A stretch of DNA of 8,502 nucleotides, taken from the NCBI GenBank assembly GCA_017964745.1, contig JAGCRJ010000173.1, forward strand, positions 1 to 8,502, given 5' to 3'. The position numbers and the translations under genes were made by a program. Shown here piece after piece: positions 6,442 through 8,502 of the stretch. How positions within the stretch are numbered: the stretch's first letter is position 1; each line of letters starts with the position of its first letter. The stretch is from Lachnospiraceae bacterium (lineage in GTDB: Bacteria; Bacillota; Clostridia; Lachnospirales; Lachnospiraceae). The notes under the pieces are model-generated. The model saw only the letters and a list, made by a program, of their open reading frames with translations. It did no database searches and had not been told where the DNA came from.

Positions 6442-7509
6442 ATGTACGATAATGTTCAGGTCATAATACCGTCCCTAAATCCGGACGAAAAACTCGCGGG
6501 GACCGCGGCGGGAATGATAAAGAAGGGCTTTACCGACGTTATCCTTGTCGATGACGGATCGGATGAGGCTCACAGGGTTGAGTTCGGCAGGATCAAAGAG
6601 CAGTACCCCGACAATATAACCGTTCTTGTCCACGAGGTGAACAAGGGCAAGGGCCGTGCGATGAAAACGGCTTTTGAGTATGTCTTAAAGGAAAGAAAGG
6701 ATTCTCTCGGCGTTGTCACGGTCGACGGTGACGGTCAGCACACACCGGATGATGCCGCAAAGTGCATCGATGCGATGATCGAAAAGAAGGCGTTCATCAT
6801 CGGCTGCAGGGATTTCTCACTTCCCCAGGTTCCTACCCGCAGCAGGCTCGGAAATGTCATCACCAGAAACGTGTTCAGATATGTGTGCGGAATAAAGGTT
6901 TCCGATACACAGACCGGTCTCAGGGCCGTTCCGGCGGACCTTCTTTCATACATGACAGAGGTGGAAGGCGACAGATATGAGTATGAGACCAACCAGCTTC
7001 TCAAGATAGGATCCGACGGGATCGCATATGCGGAAGTTCCCATTGAGACGGTCTATATCGATGACAATCAGACCTCACATTTCCACCCTTTCAGGGATTC
7101 CGCACGTATTTACGGAGTCATACTGAAATTTGCCGCAAGCTCGGTGATTTCGTGTATAATAGACTTGGTATGCTTTAGGGTTATTCTTCTTTTTATCCCC
7201 AAGTTCATTGCCGAAGCAACGAGGGGAACGATAGCCGGAACCGCAGCCAGGATCATATCCGCGGCCTGCAATTTCATTATCAACAAAAAGGCAGTTTTTT
7301 CCCATAAAGGTGGTACCGCAAAAAGTGCCGTCAGATACGTGCTGCTCGCGATAGCGCAGCTTGGTGCGTCTCTGGGGCTTGTTGCGTTGTTTACCTTCAT
7401 CTTTAACGTAAACAGCGACTGGCTCAAGACCCTTATCAAGGCCGTTGTCGACACTTGTCTGTTCTTTATAAGCTTCAAGATCCAGAGAAACTGGGTCTTC
7501 AAAAAATAA
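6442..7509 (+). CDS. Bifunctional GT2 glycosyltransferase / GtrA membrane protein
   Basis: A 355-residue fusion. Residues 5-210 are a family-2 (DPM1-like) glycosyltransferase: VQVIIPSLN at the start, VDDGSD (36-41) for the nucleotide sugar, HEVNKGKGRAMKTAF, the metal-binding D95-G-D97-G-Q-H, and DTQTGLRAV (155-163). Residues about 222-355 are a four-helix GtrA domain with its hallmark ends NFIINKKAVF and FKIQRNWVF. DPM1-like enzymes move a hexose from UDP- or GDP-sugar to a polyprenyl phosphate on the cytoplasmic face. GtrA proteins are linked to flipping such lipid-sugars, and archaeal dolichyl-phosphate mannose synthases carry a similar membrane domain. The protein is thus predicted to make, and perhaps translocate, an undecaprenyl-phosphate sugar. 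The frame stays open upstream to 6262, antisense to the PAP2 gene, but the AAAGAGG site favours ATG 6442. The next gene follows after 19 nt, suggesting an operon. The sugar is unknown. Confidence 0.93.
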   Translation: MYDNVQVIIPSLNPDEKLAGTAAGMIKKGFTDVILVDDGSDEAHRVEFGRIKEQYPDNITVLVHEVNKGKGRAMKTAFEYVLKERKDSLGVVTVDGDGQHTPDDAAKCIDAMIEKKAFIIGCRDFSLPQVPTRSRLGNVITRNVFRYVCGIKVSDTQTGLRAVPADLLSYMTEVEGDRYEYETNQLLKIGSDGIAYAEVPIETVYIDDNQTSHFHPFRDSARIYGVILKFAASSVISCIIDLVCFRVILLFIPKFIAEATRGTIAGTAARIISAACNFIINKKAVFSHKGGTAKSAVRYVLLAIAQLGASLGLVALFTFIFNVNSDWLKTLIKAVVDTCLFFISFKIQRNWVFKK

Positions 7510-7528
7510 GAAAGGTTGTATCTGTAAA

Positions 7529-8502
7529 ATGTCCAGTCGTAAAGAAAAGAGGTCCGGGACGGGGGCCCGTACCGCAAAGATCGTTTTGAGGGTTATAGGA
7601 AGGTTTTTCGCGATCCTCGGAGTTACCGTAGCGTTGGTTCTGATACTGCTGATCGGTGCATGCTTTCTGGCAATGCACGGTCCCTCACCCGCATTCAGAA
7701 GCCAGTTCGCGATGTTCGCATATGAGACCAGTGCTCTTAAGTGGCTTCCCAAGCTTTTCATAGGAGAAGATGCATTTAATCAGATCGTGGCAGAAAATAC
7801 CATGCCCGAGGCTGAGGACGGAACCGCTTCAAATACCGAGCTGATCCAGATCGCGGATCCCGCACAGGTTGATGAGAGCGTTAAGCCCATCGTGATCGAA
7901 GAGATCAACGGTGGAACATATCACGGATATATGATGATAATACAGGACCCTTCGACCGTATTCGTCGGAACCGTTGACCAGTTCAGACAGGGAGACGGAG
8001 ATGTCGTTAAGAAGTTCTGTGAAAGATATAATGCCATAGGCGGAGTCAACGGCGGCGAGTTCGTCGATATGGGTTCATACAGCTATACCGCATGTCCCGT
8101 CGGCGGAGTTATCTCCGAAGGAGTTCCCGTTTATGAGAACAATGCGACCGGCAAGTGGAATCTTGTATGTCTTACGAATGACAATAAGCTCATCCTGCTC
8201 AAGGGTTATTCCGTTCAGCAGGCAGTCGAGCTCGGTGTAAGGGATGCAGTCCACGTAAAGCATGAGACCGGACCGTTCCTTATCATCGACGGCGAGCCCC
8301 TTGAGGTTCCCAGCATCGATGTTTACGGCGGAGGAAAGAATCCCCGTACTGCGATCGGACAGCGTGCCGACGGTGCGATACTTATGTGCGTCATCGACGG
8401 ACGTCAGGCATCGAGCCTTGGCGCAACCTTCAAGGAAATGATCGATATCATGCAGGATTACGGTGCTATCAATGCCGCATGTCTTGACGGCGGTACTTCG
8501 AC
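7529..8502 (+). CDS. Membrane-anchored phosphodiester glycosidase (NAGPA family), 3'-truncated
   Basis: The open frame runs off the window after 324 codons. A basic N-terminus (SSRKEKR, then more Arg/Lys to residue 25) precedes one hydrophobic helix (about 26-48), giving a signal anchor with the remainder outside the membrane. From about residue 120 the NAGPA/phosphodiester glycosidase domain is recognisable: GGVNGGEF (171-178) with VGGVISEG after it, NPRTAIGQ (271-278), DGAILMCVIDGRQ (281-293) and LDGGTST at the edge. The family includes the mammalian enzyme that removes GlcNAc from GlcNAc-1-phospho-mannose. Bacterial members are thought to cleave sugar-phosphate diesters in surface polymers. 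The ATG lies 13 nt after AAAGG, a rather long spacing, but no better in-frame start is seen. It lies 19 nt after the GT2-GtrA gene, so it is probably co-transcribed. Family assignment is firm; substrate unknown; the last few residues of the domain lie outside the window. Confidence 0.9.
   Translation, partial: MSSRKEKRSGTGARTAKIVLRVIGRFFAILGVTVALVLILLIGACFLAMHGPSPAFRSQFAMFAYETSALKWLPKLFIGEDAFNQIVAENTMPEAEDGTASNTELIQIADPAQVDESVKPIVIEEINGGTYHGYMMIIQDPSTVFVGTVDQFRQGDGDVVKKFCERYNAIGGVNGGEFVDMGSYSYTACPVGGVISEGVPVYENNATGKWNLVCLTNDNKLILLKGYSVQQAVELGVRDAVHVKHETGPFLIIDGEPLEVPSIDVYGGGKNPRTAIGQRADGAILMCVIDGRQASSLGATFKEMIDIMQDYGAINAACLDGGTS

Noticed and set aside
7075..7761. 228-codon minus-strand frame across the GT2-GtrA end and the glycosidase start
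   Set aside because: Antisense to two genes with clear domain signatures; the translated protein is Cys/Arg-rich and unrecognisable.

Overview
The window looks like ordinary chromosome from an anaerobic Firmicute, most likely a Clostridia/Lachnospiraceae-type organism. This is inferred from Gram-positive-style ribosome binding sites (AGGAG/AAGGAG), a tRNA gene with no encoded CCA, mid-GC coding sequence rich in GAG, AAG and CTT codons, and the pairing of a GT2-GtrA fusion with a phosphodiester glycosidase. No phage, transposon, CRISPR or plasmid signature was found. No wholly new system is evident, but one gene (the GH3-like protein) is a good candidate pseudoenzyme.

Region 1 (1-3654, + strand) is an amino-acid block: the 3' part of glyA (serine hydroxymethyltransferase), then hom (homoserine dehydrogenase), then an aspartokinase. 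The gaps are only 24 nt each and each downstream gene has its own RBS, so they are probably one operon. Aspartokinase and homoserine dehydrogenase carry out steps 1 and 3 of the aspartate pathway to threonine and methionine (with a branch to lysine). GlyA connects serine, glycine and one-carbon units.

Region 2 (3691-5541, + strand) follows after 36 nt. It encodes a 616-residue single-pass membrane protein with a long, very acidic N-terminal tail, a basic juxtamembrane patch, one membrane helix and an extracytoplasmic GH3-fold domain. The GH3 catalytic motifs are recognisable in position but have lost key residues. It starts at TTG.

Region 3 (5542-5772) is the convergent intergenic stretch. 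It holds a strong hairpin behind the GH3-like gene, and on the minus strand a complete tRNA-Gly(GCC) unit with a near-consensus promoter, the tRNA and its own intrinsic terminator. A 10-bp inverted repeat brackets the tRNA promoter's -10 region.

Region 4 (5773-8502) has a PAP2 lipid phosphatase on the minus strand, divergent from a + strand pair: a fused GT2 glycosyltransferase-GtrA membrane protein and a membrane-anchored phosphodiester glycosidase cut off by the window end. These families usually act on polyprenyl-phosphate sugars and cell-surface glycans. A shared envelope-glycan role is plausible but inferred.
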